NCBI GenBank assembly: GCA_015059715.1 | Contig: SUZV01000001.1 | Span: 1 to 64,000, forward strand | From: Rikenellaceae bacterium | GTDB taxonomy: Bacteria > Bacteroidota > Bacteroidia > Bacteroidales > Rikenellaceae | DNA: 64,000 nt | Reading direction: 5' to 3' | Notes under the pieces: generated by a model | Databases searched by the model: none | Told to the model about the DNA's origin: nothing | Seen by the model: the letters and a program-made list of their open reading frames with translations, nothing else | Translations under genes and position numbers: made by a program | Part shown: in pieces, positions 33,106 to 42,466 of the stretch | Position numbering within the stretch: the first letter of the stretch is position 1 | Layout: each line of letters opens with the position of its first letter

Positions 33106-33136
33106 GCCACTAAGTGTGTTTTTGAAAATAATTTAC

Positions 33137-33144
33137 TACCTTTG
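33137..33144 (+). promoter_or_regulatory. Likely -7 promoter element for the glycosyltransferase gene
   Basis: TACCTTTG, exact TAnnTTTG, 66 bp before the chosen start. The -33 region is poor. Confidence 0.55.
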
Positions 33145-33210
33145 TCAGTTGTGTGTACACGTGTGTACGCATACATGCGCACGACGAAAGACGAAAATAG
33201 ATGCTTAACG

Positions 33211-34368
33211 ATGAGACGTAACACGACAATCGGCTTCGATGCTAAGTATGCCAACGTGGGAAACAGCACCCTGAGCAGCTATGCCCGATTTATCATCGAG
33301 GCCATAGCCGAGGCTTGCCCACGCCACAGCTACCTGCGTATGTATATACCTCGTCGCAACGAGCACGAGGAGTATGAGCTATTGGCCGACAGACCCAATG
33401 TCGAGTCTATGGAGCCCGATGGCTCGCTATGGCGCAAGCTCCCCGAACTATGGCGAATATATCGCATAGGCAGCGACATGAAGCGCGGCGATGTGAGCCT
33501 ATACCACAGCCTCACCAGCTTCCTGCCCTACGGCTTAGAGCACAGAGGCATACGCTCGATAGTCACCGTACACAACCTCGAATTTCTACGCCTTAGAGGC
33601 TTCTTTAGTCCGATACACAACTTATATCGTCGCCTGACGATGCTCTCGTCGCTACACCGCGCAGACCGCATAATAGCCCTTAGCGAGAGCCTTAAGCACG
33701 ACCTTATACGATACCTACACATCGATGCCGACAAGATTGATGTCATCTATCGTGGGTGTCACCGCCGCTTTACGCAACCCCTCGACAGCCAAACCATAGC
33801 AAAAGTCAAGGAGCGTTACCACCTGCCCGAGCGTTATATGCTCATCGTGGGCACGCACCAGCCGCGCAAGAACATAGGACACCTCATCGAGACACTCAGC
33901 AAGGTCGAGAGCGACTTCTCGCTGCTCTTCGTAGGACGCGCAACGACATATACCGAGCATATCCTCCACCGCATAAAGTCCTTAGGCCTCGGCGACAGGG
34001 TCACCATGCTACACGGTGTGGCCGACGAGGATATGCCTGTGCTCTATCACCTCGCCTTAGCACACGTTGTACCCTCACTCTACGAGGGCTTCTCGACGAC
34101 GATTGTCGAGGCCATCACCGTAGGTACTCCTGTGATAGCTGCCAAGGGCTCAAGCCTTGAGGAGGCGGGGGGACCAAGCTCGATATACGTCGACAGCGAG
34201 GACCGCGAGGCCTTAGCTCGGGCGATGCTCCGCGTAGCTACAGATAGCGACCTACGAGAGCATATGATTGAGGAGGGCAGAGCCTACGCCTCGCGCTTCC
34301 GCCCCGAGGTGATAGCCTACAACCTGCTAAACTGCTACCGCCGCATAGGCATAGAGATAGATTCGTAA
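33211..34368 (+). CDS. GT4-type glycosyltransferase family 1 protein
   Basis: 385 aa from MRRNTTIGFDAKYAN. The frame is open 111 bp further up, but that part lies across the promoter and has no family similarity. The GT-B fold is visible: FDAKYANVGNSTLSSYARFI near the start, SIVTVHNLEFLRLRGFF, ADRIIALSESLKHDLIRYL, the linker YMLIVGTHQPRKNIGHLIE near 230, and the donor-binding motif VVPSLYEGFSTTIVEAITVGTPVIAAKGSSLEEAGG near 300-335. It probably transfers a sugar in cell-envelope glycan synthesis; acceptor unknown. The gene stands alone. Confidence 0.88.
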   Translation: MRRNTTIGFDAKYANVGNSTLSSYARFIIEAIAEACPRHSYLRMYIPRRNEHEEYELLADRPNVESMEPDGSLWRKLPELWRIYRIGSDMKRGDVSLYHSLTSFLPYGLEHRGIRSIVTVHNLEFLRLRGFFSPIHNLYRRLTMLSSLHRADRIIALSESLKHDLIRYLHIDADKIDVIYRGCHRRFTQPLDSQTIAKVKERYHLPERYMLIVGTHQPRKNIGHLIETLSKVESDFSLLFVGRATTYTEHILHRIKSLGLGDRVTMLHGVADEDMPVLYHLALAHVVPSLYEGFSTTIVEAITVGTPVIAAKGSSLEEAGGPSSIYVDSEDREALARAMLRVATDSDLREHMIEEGRAYASRFRPEVIAYNLLNCYRRIGIEIDS

Positions 34369-34472
34369 AACCGTCAAATAACAATAAATAGCAAAACACT
34401 ATAAATCACGCTATTAGCATACCGAGAGGTAAAATTATACAAAAAAAATATTACTTTTAGGCAAAAAATAGA

Positions 34473-34480
34473 TATCTTTG
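34473..34480 (+). promoter_or_regulatory. Likely -7 promoter element for etfB-etfA-acd
   Basis: TATCTTTG, exact TAnnTTTG, 62 bp before the etfB start. The upstream box is only a T-rich TTAC/TTTTA stretch. Confidence 0.55.
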
Positions 34481-34542
34481 ACGGCTCGCAAGCTGCGAGA
34501 TATGCACAATAGAGCAAAAGAGATTACATAATTAATATCGTT

Positions 34543-35418
34543 ATGGAGAAAGTTACAAAAATCGTAGTTATGGCCAAGCAGGTGCCCGACACGCGCAACG
34601 TGGGCAAGGATGCCATGACTCCGGAGGGTACGGTAAACCGTGCCGCTCTCGCCGCAATCTTCAACCCAGAGGATTTGAACGCCTTGGAGATGGCCCTACA
34701 GCTTAAGGACCGCATAGGCACGGCAACTGTCGAAGTACTAACAATGGGTCCGCAGCGCGCTGCCGACATCATCCGCGAGGCGATGTTTCGCGGTGCCGAT
34801 GGCGGCTACCTACTCTCGGGTAAGGAGTTCGCAGGCTCGGATACCTTAGCAACCTCATACGCCCTTGCGTGCGCACTACGCAAGATAAACCCCGACATCA
34901 TCGTTGCTGGCCGCCAGGCTATCGATGGCGACACAGCACAGGTGGGTCCCCAGGTGGCCGAGAAGCTTGGACTACCACAGGTGACATATGCCGAGGAGCT
35001 TATCGACGTTACCGCGAGCGAGGTAACCATAAAACGACGCTTGGAGCGTGGCTCGGAGGTCGTAGTAGCACCCCTGCCTGCGGTAATCACCGTAAACTCG
35101 TCGGCCAAGGAGTGTCGCCCCCGTAACGCCAAGCGCGTGATGAAGTATAAGTATGCCTTGGCCACCTCGGAGCTGGCAGCGGCAGAGGAGCGCACCAAGA
35201 GCTTTATCTCGGAGCGCGCATACCTCCATATTGTCGAGTTTGGTGCTGCGGATGTAGACCCCGACCCCGCACAGCTCGGCCTTGCAGGCTCACCTACCAA
35301 GGTTAAGAAGATTGAGAACGTCGTGCTCTCGGCCAAGGAGTCTAAGACGCTAAGCGCGGCAGATGCCGACATCGAGGCACTTATGCAGGAACTTATCGCG
35401 AGCCACACGCTCGGTTAA
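34543..35418 (+). CDS. etfB: Electron transfer flavoprotein, beta subunit
   Basis: 291 aa. Start MEKVTKIVVMAKQVPDT, then NPEDLNALEMALQLKD, the conserved VAGRQAIDGDTAQVGPQVAEKLGLPQVTYAEEL segment and LPAVITVNSSAKECRPRNAKRVMKYK are the family landmarks. With EtfA it accepts electrons from acyl-CoA dehydrogenase as a soluble FAD protein. It begins the three-gene operon etfB-etfA-acd (gaps 15 and 8 bp), a set conserved in Bacteroidales. Confidence 0.95.
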   Translation: MEKVTKIVVMAKQVPDTRNVGKDAMTPEGTVNRAALAAIFNPEDLNALEMALQLKDRIGTATVEVLTMGPQRAADIIREAMFRGADGGYLLSGKEFAGSDTLATSYALACALRKINPDIIVAGRQAIDGDTAQVGPQVAEKLGLPQVTYAEELIDVTASEVTIKRRLERGSEVVVAPLPAVITVNSSAKECRPRNAKRVMKYKYALATSELAAAEERTKSFISERAYLHIVEFGAADVDPDPAQLGLAGSPTKVKKIENVVLSAKESKTLSAADADIEALMQELIASHTLG

Positions 35419-35433
35419 TAAAAGAGTAAGCGT

Positions 35434-36453
35434 ATGAACAACATATTTGTATATATCGAGATTGAGGATAAGGAGATTGCCGACGTATCGTTGGAGCTTC
35501 TTACCAAGGGCCGCGAGCTTGCCAACACGTTGGGCGTAAAGCTCGAAGCTGTAGTCATCGGCCACAACGTCCAGGGCGTAGCTACGGAGCTTGCCAAGTA
35601 TGGTGCCGACACCGTATGGGTTGCCGACGACGAGATATTCGCACCCTTCCGCACCCTGCCACACACCTCAGTTATGGTGGGCCTTATCGAGCAGGAGCAA
35701 CCACAGATAGCCCTCTTCGGAGCTACCCCCGTAGGTCGTGACTTCGCACCACGTGTATCGTCGGCCCTCCACAGTGGCCTTACGGCAGACTGCACGGAGC
35801 TGGTCATCGGCGAGCATAAGGACCCCAAGAGTGGCAAGGAGTATGACTCGCTGCTATACCAGATACGTCCAGCCTTTGGCGGTAACATTATCGCCACCAT
35901 CGTCAACCCCGAGTGCCGCCCACAGATGGCTACGGTGCGCGAGGGCGTGATGCGCAAGGAGGCACTCGCTACACCTGCGTTAGGCGAGCTGCGACAGATA
36001 GAGTGGCAGAAGATGGTCAAGGATACCGACCTTGCGGTGCGCATCGTCGAGCGTCATATCGAGGAGCGTAAGATAAACATCAAGGGAGCCTCAATAATCG
36101 TTGCTGGCGGCTATGGCGTAGGCTCAAAGGAGGGCTTTAAGCTCGTACACGAGCTCGCCGAGGTGCTTGGTGGCGAGGTGGGTGCTTCGCGCGCTGCGGT
36201 GGATGCAGGCTTTACCGAGCACGAGCGTCAGATAGGTCAGACGGGTGTTACGGTACGCCCTAAGCTCTATATTGCCTGCGGTATCTCGGGACAGATACAG
36301 CACACAGCAGGTATGGACGGCTCGGCGATGATAGTATCTATCAATACCGACCCTCAGGCCCCCATAAACAAGATTGCCGACTACGCCATCACAGGTAGCG
36401 TCGAGGAGGTAATCCCCAAGATGATAAAGTATTACAAACAGAACTCAAAATAA
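35434..36453 (+). CDS. etfA: Electron transfer flavoprotein, alpha subunit
   Basis: 339 aa. The C-terminal FAD-binding signature is complete: ASIIVAGGYGVGSKEGFKLVHELAEVLGGEVGASRAAVDAGF, then QIGQTGVTVRPKLYIACGISGQIQHTAGM and SINTDPQAPINKIADYAITGSVEEVIP. The N-terminal domain supports the dimer with EtfB. It passes electrons on to a quinone reductase or ferredoxin/NAD system not found in this window. Confidence 0.96.
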   Translation: MNNIFVYIEIEDKEIADVSLELLTKGRELANTLGVKLEAVVIGHNVQGVATELAKYGADTVWVADDEIFAPFRTLPHTSVMVGLIEQEQPQIALFGATPVGRDFAPRVSSALHSGLTADCTELVIGEHKDPKSGKEYDSLLYQIRPAFGGNIIATIVNPECRPQMATVREGVMRKEALATPALGELRQIEWQKMVKDTDLAVRIVERHIEERKINIKGASIIVAGGYGVGSKEGFKLVHELAEVLGGEVGASRAAVDAGFTEHERQIGQTGVTVRPKLYIACGISGQIQHTAGMDGSAMIVSINTDPQAPINKIADYAITGSVEEVIPKMIKYYKQNSK

Positions 36454-36461
36454 GAGAAGCA

Positions 36462-38174
36462 ATGGCAAACTTTTATTTAGATAATAAGGATTTACAGTAT
36501 CACCTCTCACATCCGTTGATGAAGAGGATTATCGAGCTTAAGGAGCGTGGTTTTGCCGATGCTAAGCTCTACGACTATGCACCTCAGGATACGGAGGATG
36601 CTCTCGACTCATATAAGCGCGTATTGGAGATTGTCGGCGATGTGTGTGGCGAGGTTATCGCCCCCAATGCCGAGGGTGTAGACCACGAGGGTCCACGTGT
36701 TGTCAACGACCACGTAGAGTATGCCTCGGGTACGGTACGCAATATCGAGGCACTCAACGAGGCAGGCTTGGGTGGTATGACCCTACCCCGCCGCTACGAT
36801 GGCCTTAATATGCCTGTCACCTGCTTCGCTATGGCCAACGAGATGGTAGCACGTGCCGATGCAGGCTTCGAGAATATCTGGGGCTTGCAGGATTGCGCCG
36901 AGACCATCAACGAGTTCGCCACCGAGGAGATTAAGGCTAAGTTCCTGCCTCGCGTCTCGGCAGGCGAGACCTGCGCTATGGACCTCACGGAGCCAGATGC
37001 AGGCTCGGACCTCGGTGCTGTGATGCTCAAGGCTACGTGGGACGAGGAGTCGGGCCTGTGGCGACTAAACGGCTGTAAGCGATTTATCACCAATGGCGAT
37101 GGCGACATCTCGTTGGTCTTGGCACGTACCGAGGAGGGCACTAAGGATGCACGTGGTCTGTCGATGCTCATCTACGATAAGCGCGATGGCGGTGTCAAGG
37201 TGCGCCGTATAGAGAATAAGCTCGGCATCAAGGGCTCGCCAACCTGCGAATTGGTATTTAACAACGCGCCTGCGGTGTTGGTCGGCGACCGTAAGATGGG
37301 TCTTATCAAGTACGTTATGTCGCTTATGAATGCTGCGCGTCTGGGTATAGCCGCTCAGTCGACAGGTCTCTGCGAGGCTGCCTACCGCGAGGCACTGAAG
37401 TATGCTGGCGAGCGCGAGCAGTTCGGTAAGCCTATCATAGGATTTGCTGCCGTATCGGAGATGCTTAAGAATATGGAGGCCAAGACCTTAGCTTCACGTG
37501 CTCTGCTCTACGAGACGGCACGCTTCGTAGATATATACAAGCAACTGAGCCATATCTCGCACGAGCGTTCTCTTGAGGGCGAGGAGCGTCAGGAGATGAA
37601 GTTCTACAACCGTCTTGCCGACGGCTTCACGCCTATCGCCAAGATGTTCGCATCGGAGTATGCCAACGAGGTTGCCTACGACGCTATCCAGATTCACGGA
37701 GGTTCGGGATATATGAAGGACTACGCCTGCGAGCGTCTTTATCGCGATGCGCGTATTATGAATATCTACGAGGGTACTACGCAGTTGCAGGTCGTAGCCG
37801 CCATCAACCACGTGACCAAGGGCACCTACCTTGAGCAGATAGGCCGCTACGAGGCCCTTGAGCGCACCGAGGCTACCGCAGCTATTGGTGCTAAGCTCGT
37901 CGAGCTACGCAAGCTCTACGAGGCCGCCGTGGAGCGTGTTGAGAGCCTCGACAAGGAGTGCTCGGGATATAAGGACTTCCACGCTCGCCGCTTAGTCGAG
38001 ATTGCCGGCTACATCATCATGTCGCACATTATGTTGCGCCAGGCTGCCGAGTGCGAGGCCGACTATCTTGCACCTACCAAGGTATTTGTCAAGTATGCGA
38101 CAAAGAAGATTTATGAGGCTACATCATATATCAACGAGTCGGAGACTTCGGATGTAGAGCTCTTCAGAGCATAA
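36462..38174 (+). CDS. Acyl-CoA dehydrogenase with C-terminal extension
   Basis: 570 aa, longer than the usual 380-aa enzymes because of about 130 extra helical residues at the C-terminus. FAD-contact segments are CAMDLTEPDAGSDLG near 170 and RFITNGDGDISLVLARTE near 210. The catalytic Glu is in RIMNIYEGTTQLQVVAAI near 428, and the QIHGGSGYMKDYACERLYRDAR helix precedes it. It oxidises an acyl-CoA to the enoyl-CoA and hands electrons to EtfAB, encoded directly upstream. Substrate chain length is unknown. It may link to the CoA-ester chemistry at 21.6-26.6 kb, but that is speculation. Confidence 0.9.
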   Translation: MANFYLDNKDLQYHLSHPLMKRIIELKERGFADAKLYDYAPQDTEDALDSYKRVLEIVGDVCGEVIAPNAEGVDHEGPRVVNDHVEYASGTVRNIEALNEAGLGGMTLPRRYDGLNMPVTCFAMANEMVARADAGFENIWGLQDCAETINEFATEEIKAKFLPRVSAGETCAMDLTEPDAGSDLGAVMLKATWDEESGLWRLNGCKRFITNGDGDISLVLARTEEGTKDARGLSMLIYDKRDGGVKVRRIENKLGIKGSPTCELVFNNAPAVLVGDRKMGLIKYVMSLMNAARLGIAAQSTGLCEAAYREALKYAGEREQFGKPIIGFAAVSEMLKNMEAKTLASRALLYETARFVDIYKQLSHISHERSLEGEERQEMKFYNRLADGFTPIAKMFASEYANEVAYDAIQIHGGSGYMKDYACERLYRDARIMNIYEGTTQLQVVAAINHVTKGTYLEQIGRYEALERTEATAAIGAKLVELRKLYEAAVERVESLDKECSGYKDFHARRLVEIAGYIIMSHIMLRQAAECEADYLAPTKVFVKYATKKIYEATSYINESETSDVELFRA

Positions 38175-38189
38175 CAAGAGCTCACAGCA

Positions 38190-38225
38190 AGGGCTGACCT
38201 CTCTTCGGGGCCAGCCCTAACTTTT
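38190..38225 (+). terminator. Terminator of the etf-acd operon
   Basis: AGGGCTG (38190-38196) / CAGCCCT (38212-38218), extended inward by CC/GG pairs across a small bulge, followed by AACTTTTG. Right after it (38226-38262) are reversed pieces of the AGAAGCTGTTT and CTTTAGCTGTCACC repeat motifs. Confidence 0.7.
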
Positions 38226-38271
38226 GAGAAGCTGTTTTAACTGTGGTGACAGCTAAAGCGGAGGATTGTCG

Positions 38272-38925
38272 CTACAGCTTCACGCCATAGGCCAAGTCGC
38301 CAGCATCGCCAATGCCTGGAACGATATAGGACTTCGAGGTCAGCTCCTCGTCCACCGCAGCGCACCACAGCGTACACTTACGAGGGTCGGTATGCTTAAG
38401 CACATACTCTACACCCTGCTCCGAAGCAAAGGCCGCAGCAAAGTGCGTATGCTCAGGCTCGCCAGCACGGCGCACCAACGCATCATATACCAACATCAAC
38501 GATGTGCCCGTAGCGAGCATAGGGTCGACAAGGATGAGCGTCTTGCCCGAGAGCGACGAGGTAGAGACATACTCCACATCGACGATAAAGCTACCATCGG
38601 GACGGCTCTTGCGGTAGGCCGACACAAAGCCATTATCGGCATCGTCGAAGTAGTTCAAAAAGCCCTGATGGAACGGCAGACCAGCACGCAATATCGTTGC
38701 AATGACAATCTTATCGCTGATGCACTCTACGGCAGCGATGCCCAAGGGTGTCTCGACGTGCTGAGTTCTATAGTTTAGCTTCTTAGATATCTCATAAGCC
38801 ATAATCTCGGCTACGCGCTCCATATTTCTACGAAAACGCATAGAGTCGCGCTGCACACTCTTGTCGCGCATCTGTGCCAGAAACTTGTTGAGAATAGTAT
38901 TCTCCTTGTTGAGTATCTTTACCAT
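38272..38925 (-). CDS. upp: Uracil phosphoribosyltransferase
   Basis: 217 aa. Type I PRTase fold: ATILRAGLPFHQGFLNYFDDADNGFVSAYRK, the PRPP loop LVDPMLATGTSL near 134-145, and the uracil-binding end SYIVPGIGDAGDLAYGVKL. It turns uracil plus PRPP into UMP for pyrimidine salvage. It stands alone on the minus strand and is preceded by the inverted-repeat element at 38941. Confidence 0.95.
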   Translation of the reverse strand: MVKILNKENTILNKFLAQMRDKSVQRDSMRFRRNMERVAEIMAYEISKKLNYRTQHVETPLGIAAVECISDKIVIATILRAGLPFHQGFLNYFDDADNGFVSAYRKSRPDGSFIVDVEYVSTSSLSGKTLILVDPMLATGTSLMLVYDALVRRAGEPEHTHFAAAFASEQGVEYVLKHTDPRKCTLWCAAVDEELTSKSYIVPGIGDAGDLAYGVKL

Positions 38926-38940
38926 AGTCTTAAGGTTTTT

Positions 38941-39132
38941 AGAAGCTGTTTGAATTGTATTTCGAGAGTATTTGAGAGCTATTATAGAACTAATTTTATA
39001 TTGTAAAATGCAGGTAATAGCGGGCTATTTCCAAATTTTGCAATTAGAAAGAAGTCTATAAGAGCCTCAAAGACTCCGAAACTCTTCTCGCAGCAATGAT
39101 TTAACTCATTTAATAAAATTCAAACAGCTTCT
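38941..39132. repeat. 192-bp element with 16-bp terminal inverted repeats (MITE-like)
   Basis: The ends AGAAGCTGTTTGAATT (38941-38956) and AATTCAAACAGCTTCT (39117-39132) are perfect inverted repeats. The inside is AT-rich and non-coding. The right end overlaps the last base of the hflX stop codon. The same end sequence occurs at 31895 and 49075-49090. Confidence 0.7.
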
Positions 39133-40364
39133 TAGTATAGGAAGTTGTTGAAGGGGTAGCGTCCAGCGTGTATCTCGCGCACCATGCCATAGAGGTCCGA
39201 GCGCAGCTTCTCCACCCCCGTCCTGTCGCGTGCCGAGATGAAGATACACGGAGTATTAGCCTTGGCTATCCAGCTCTTCTTGAGGTCGTCAAGCGACATA
39301 TTCTCCTTCGTTGCAGGTGTCAGGTCATCCTCCTCCTTCGGGGTGTAGGTGTAGGCATCTATCTTGTTAAATATCAAGAATACGGGCTTATCGCCAGCAC
39401 CGATATCCGAGAGTGTCTGCTTGACCACAGCAATCTGGTCCTCGAAGCCTGGATGCGAGATATCTACGACGTGAAGCAGCAGGTCGGCCTCGCGCACCTC
39501 GTCGAGCGTCGACTTAAACGACTCGATAAGCTCGGTGGGGAGCTTGCGGATAAAACCTACAGTGTCGGACATCAGGAAGGGGAGGTTGTCGAAAACAACC
39601 TTGCGCACCGTAGTGTCGAGCGTAGCAAAGAGCTTATTCTCGGCAAATACCTCGCTCTTCGAGAGCAGATTCATCAGCGTAGACTTTCCCACATTGGTAT
39701 ACCCTACCAACGCTACGCGCACCATATTTCCGCGATTGGAACGCTGCACAGCCATCTGGCGGTCAATCTTCTTAAGGTCCTCCTTAAGCTTGGCTATGCG
39801 GTTGCGCACGATACGCCTATCGGTCTCAATCTCGCGCTCACCAGCACCACCACGTGTACCCGTACCACCACGCTGACGCTCAAGGTGTGTCCAGAGGCCT
39901 GCTAAGCGTGGCAACATATACTCGTTCTGGGCCAACTCCACCTGTGTCTTGGCGTAGGCAGTCTGCGCACGCGACATAAATATATCGAGGATAAGGCGTG
40001 TTCTATCCATTACGCGACAGGGCATCGCCTGCTCGATGTTACGTGTCTGTGCCGGAGATAGCTCATCGTCGAAGATGGCCACATCTATCTCCTGCTCCTT
40101 GCACCACGCGGCTATCTCCTCGAGCTTACCAGGGCCAATGTATATCTTCGATAGTGGCTGTGGCAGACGCTGTGTGAAGCGTTTCACCGTCTTTATATTT
40201 GCCGTCTCGGCCAAGAACTCCAACTCGTCGAGGTACTCCTCTGCCGTAGCAGGGTTTTGGCTGTCGCGCACTACAGCGACGAGCACAGCGCGTGTCTCGC
40301 GCTCCTCGACAGTCGGTATCGGCACCTTGCTCTTGCCTTTAGGCTTCTCGTTTTCCTCTCTCAT
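39132..40364 (-). CDS. hflX: Ribosome-splitting GTPase HflX
   Basis: 410 aa. The HflX N-terminal domain (KIYIGPGKLEEIAAWCKEQEIDVAIFDDELSPAQTRNIE) is followed by the glycine-rich linker LERQRGGTGTRGGAGEREIETDRR and the G domain with GYTNVGKST (about 220), SDTVGFIRKLP and NKID. HflX rescues stalled ribosomes under heat and antibiotic stress. The stop codon abuts the repeat element at 39132. No hfq gene is adjacent, unlike in proteobacteria. Confidence 0.95.
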   Translation of the reverse strand: MREENEKPKGKSKVPIPTVEERETRAVLVAVVRDSQNPATAEEYLDELEFLAETANIKTVKRFTQRLPQPLSKIYIGPGKLEEIAAWCKEQEIDVAIFDDELSPAQTRNIEQAMPCRVMDRTRLILDIFMSRAQTAYAKTQVELAQNEYMLPRLAGLWTHLERQRGGTGTRGGAGEREIETDRRIVRNRIAKLKEDLKKIDRQMAVQRSNRGNMVRVALVGYTNVGKSTLMNLLSKSEVFAENKLFATLDTTVRKVVFDNLPFLMSDTVGFIRKLPTELIESFKSTLDEVREADLLLHVVDISHPGFEDQIAVVKQTLSDIGAGDKPVFLIFNKIDAYTYTPKEEDDLTPATKENMSLDDLKKSWIAKANTPCIFISARDRTGVEKLRSDLYGMVREIHAGRYPFNNFLY

Positions 40365-40405
40365 TTACTATGTACGATAATATCTATAATCTATTCACTT
40401 CACCC

Positions 40406-40493
40406 AATAAACCAAGGGTCACCACCCAATAAATAAAGGGGCACCACCTAATAAATAAAGGGTCACCATCTAACAAATAAAGGGGCACCACCA
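40406..40493 (+). repeat. Four tandem 22-bp repeats
   Basis: Units at 40406, 40428, 40450 and 40472, each 22 bp without spacers, of the form AATAAATAAAGGG-(G/T)-CACCACCT. They differ at a few positions each. They lie in the short gap between tonB (stop at 40530) and hflX (start at 40364) and may affect the transcript between them. Confidence 0.85.
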
Positions 40494-40529
40494 AAAAAGC
40501 GGAACCCCTGAAACTCATAGCGATGGTTG

Positions 40530-41231
40530 TTAGTTCTGAATCTTGAATGCTACGGGCAGTGTGAACGACACCTTTACAGGCTTACCACGCTGCTTACCAG
40601 GCTTCCAACCATTCTTCATCTCGTTAGCCTTCTTGAGCACGTCGATAGTTGCATCCGAGAGGGTCTTATCTGGAGACTGAAGAACCTTGAAGTTTGTCAT
40701 CTTACCATCGGGACCTACAACAAACTGGATAACCACATTACCCTGAATACCATTCTCAAGGGCAATCTGAGGATACTTAACATTCTGCTGTACCCAATTA
40801 CGGAACTCTGGAAGACCACCACCTCGGAATGTAGGCATATCCTCTACAGTGATGAAGATTTCGTCCTCGACAATCTCCTCCTCCTTATCCTCGATAACCA
40901 TCTCGAAATCGCTAAAGTCGTCAGCCTCATCTACGAAGACGATGTTTGTCTCAATCTTCTGGTCGTTAGATACGATGTTGAGCACATCGGTCACCACCTG
41001 TGCCTGAGCCTTCTGCTGCTCTGGAGGAGTCTCGGGCTGGTCCTGACGAGTGTTGTCAATCTGCTCCATCTCGGTAGTCTCGCGCTTAGGTGGCTTGTAC
41101 TCGCCAGCTACTGGCTTTGAGTTAATAGAAAATGCGAGGCCTGTAATGCCTAAGGCAATTACAAGACCAGCAAGAAGAAATATGATTCTTCTGTTCTGCA
41201 AGTCTGCTTTAGGTGATTTCTTAATCTCCAT
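40530..41231 (-). CDS. TonB-family energy transducer
   Basis: 233 aa. One N-terminal membrane helix (IIFLLAGLVIALGITGLAFS, about 16-36) is followed by a periplasmic linker rich in Pro, Gln and Glu and the C-terminal TonB domain at about 145-230: FRNWVQQNVKYPQIALENGIQGNVVIQFVVGPDGKMTNFKVLQSPDKTL. It would couple the proton-motive force to TonB-dependent outer membrane transporters. No exbBD genes are adjacent. A minus-strand TATCTTTG lies at 41323-41330. Confidence 0.9.
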   Translation of the reverse strand: MEIKKSPKADLQNRRIIFLLAGLVIALGITGLAFSINSKPVAGEYKPPKRETTEMEQIDNTRQDQPETPPEQQKAQAQVVTDVLNIVSNDQKIETNIVFVDEADDFSDFEMVIEDKEEEIVEDEIFITVEDMPTFRGGGLPEFRNWVQQNVKYPQIALENGIQGNVVIQFVVGPDGKMTNFKVLQSPDKTLSDATIDVLKKANEMKNGWKPGKQRGKPVKVSFTLPVAFKIQN

Positions 41232-41322
41232 TTATATCTAATTTTTTAGTTTTTAATTACTTACCGCGATGGCAGAACGTAGATATACACCGCTTTACGC
41301 AGTACATACACACTACACTATG

Positions 41323-41330
41323 CAAAGATA
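41323..41330 (-). promoter_or_regulatory. Likely -7 promoter element for tonB
   Basis: TATCTTTG on the minus strand, about 92 bp before the start codon. Confidence 0.5.
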
Positions 41331-41384
41331 TATATAAAATTTGAAATAAATATCACTTTAGGCTGAAAAATGTTTAAATTTTAT

Positions 41385-41392
41385 TAATTTTG
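41385..41392 (+). promoter_or_regulatory. Likely -7 promoter element for rlmN
   Basis: TAATTTTG, exact TAnnTTTG, 25 bp before the rlmN start. Divergent from the tonB element 55 bp to the left. Confidence 0.5.
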
Positions 41393-41416
41393 TAGTCGAG
41401 ATATAGCTATGAGAAT

Positions 41417-42445
41417 ATGATAATGACTAAAAAACCACAACTCTACGGTAGCACTCTTGAGGGGCTAAGGACTCTATGCGAGCAACTTGACCTGCCACGC
41501 TTTGCTCATAAGCAGATAGCCAAATGGCTATATACGCGCCGTGTCACAGATATTGAGGCTATGACCGACCTGTCGAAGGTGGCTCGCGAGCGTCTTATGG
41601 AGCACTGCGAGTTGGGCCTGTCGCAGCCACTCAAGGTCTCGACATCGACGGATGGCACCAAGAAGTACCTCTTTGCCACCTCCGAGGGCGAGTATATCGA
41701 GTCGGCCCTAATCCCCGATGGCGAGCGCGTGACGCTCTGCGTGTCGTCGCAGGCAGGCTGCCGCATGGGGTGTAAGTTCTGCGCCACAGGGCGCATGGGT
41801 CTGCGTCACAGCCTCTCCTCAACAGAAATTATCAACCAGATTATCTCCATTCCCGAGTGCGACAAGCTCACCAACCTCGTATTTATGGGTATGGGCGAGC
41901 CGTTAGACAATATAGATAACGTGATGGCTACGCTTAGCATCCTCACCTCGGAGTGGGGCATGGCGTGGTCACCGACGCGCATAACGGTATCGACCTCGGG
42001 CGTTGCCAAGACTCTGCCACGACTCCTCGACGAGTCGAAGGTACACCTTGCCGTATCGCTGCATAACCCCTTCCCCGAGGAGCGTAGGGAGATTATGCCT
42101 ATCGAGAATGCCTACTCTATCTGGGAGGTGTGCGACATCCTGCGTCGCTACGACTTTACACATCAGAGGCGTGTATCTTTCGAGTATATAGTATTGGAGG
42201 GCATGAACTGCTCACCGCGCCATATAAAGGAGCTATCGCGACTTCTCGATGGCATCAAGTGCCGCATCAACCTTATCCGCTTTCACAAGATTCCCGACTC
42301 GCCATTCTTCTCGCCACCGTTAGAGAAGATTATCGAGTTTCGCGACACGCTGACCAAGCGTGGCATACAGACAACGCTGCGAGCCTCGCGAGGTGAGGAT
42401 ATCGAGGCAGCATGCGGACTACTCTCGACTGCCGAGAAAAAGTAA
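41417..42445 (+). CDS. rlmN: 23S rRNA (adenine-2503-C2)/tRNA methyltransferase RlmN, radical SAM
   Basis: 342 aa. The radical-SAM cluster motif is CRMGCKFC at about 115-122. Family landmarks are LVFMGMGEPLDN, ITVSTSGVA, LAVSLHNP and the methyl-carrier Cys near the end in ASRGEDIEAACGLL. It methylates A2503 of 23S rRNA and A37 of some tRNAs. A second ATG six bases in is equally possible. It lies 21 bp upstream of the GH97 gene, which may be read from the same transcript. Confidence 0.95.
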   Translation: MIMTKKPQLYGSTLEGLRTLCEQLDLPRFAHKQIAKWLYTRRVTDIEAMTDLSKVARERLMEHCELGLSQPLKVSTSTDGTKKYLFATSEGEYIESALIPDGERVTLCVSSQAGCRMGCKFCATGRMGLRHSLSSTEIINQIISIPECDKLTNLVFMGMGEPLDNIDNVMATLSILTSEWGMAWSPTRITVSTSGVAKTLPRLLDESKVHLAVSLHNPFPEERREIMPIENAYSIWEVCDILRRYDFTHQRRVSFEYIVLEGMNCSPRHIKELSRLLDGIKCRINLIRFHKIPDSPFFSPPLEKIIEFRDTLTKRGIQTTLRASRGEDIEAACGLLSTAEKK

Positions 42446-42466
42446 CTACCTAAGGCACAATCGGTT

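Noticed and set aside
33100..33210. Longer N-terminus for the glycosyltransferase
   Set aside because: It crosses the TACCTTTG promoter element and has no resemblance to the GT4 fold.
32865..33269. 134-aa minus-strand frame running through the right array and the glycosyltransferase start
   Set aside because: It is the same repeat effect and overlaps the real gene and its promoter.
40406..40493. CRISPR array
   Set aside because: Units are directly joined with no unique spacers, and no cas genes are near.
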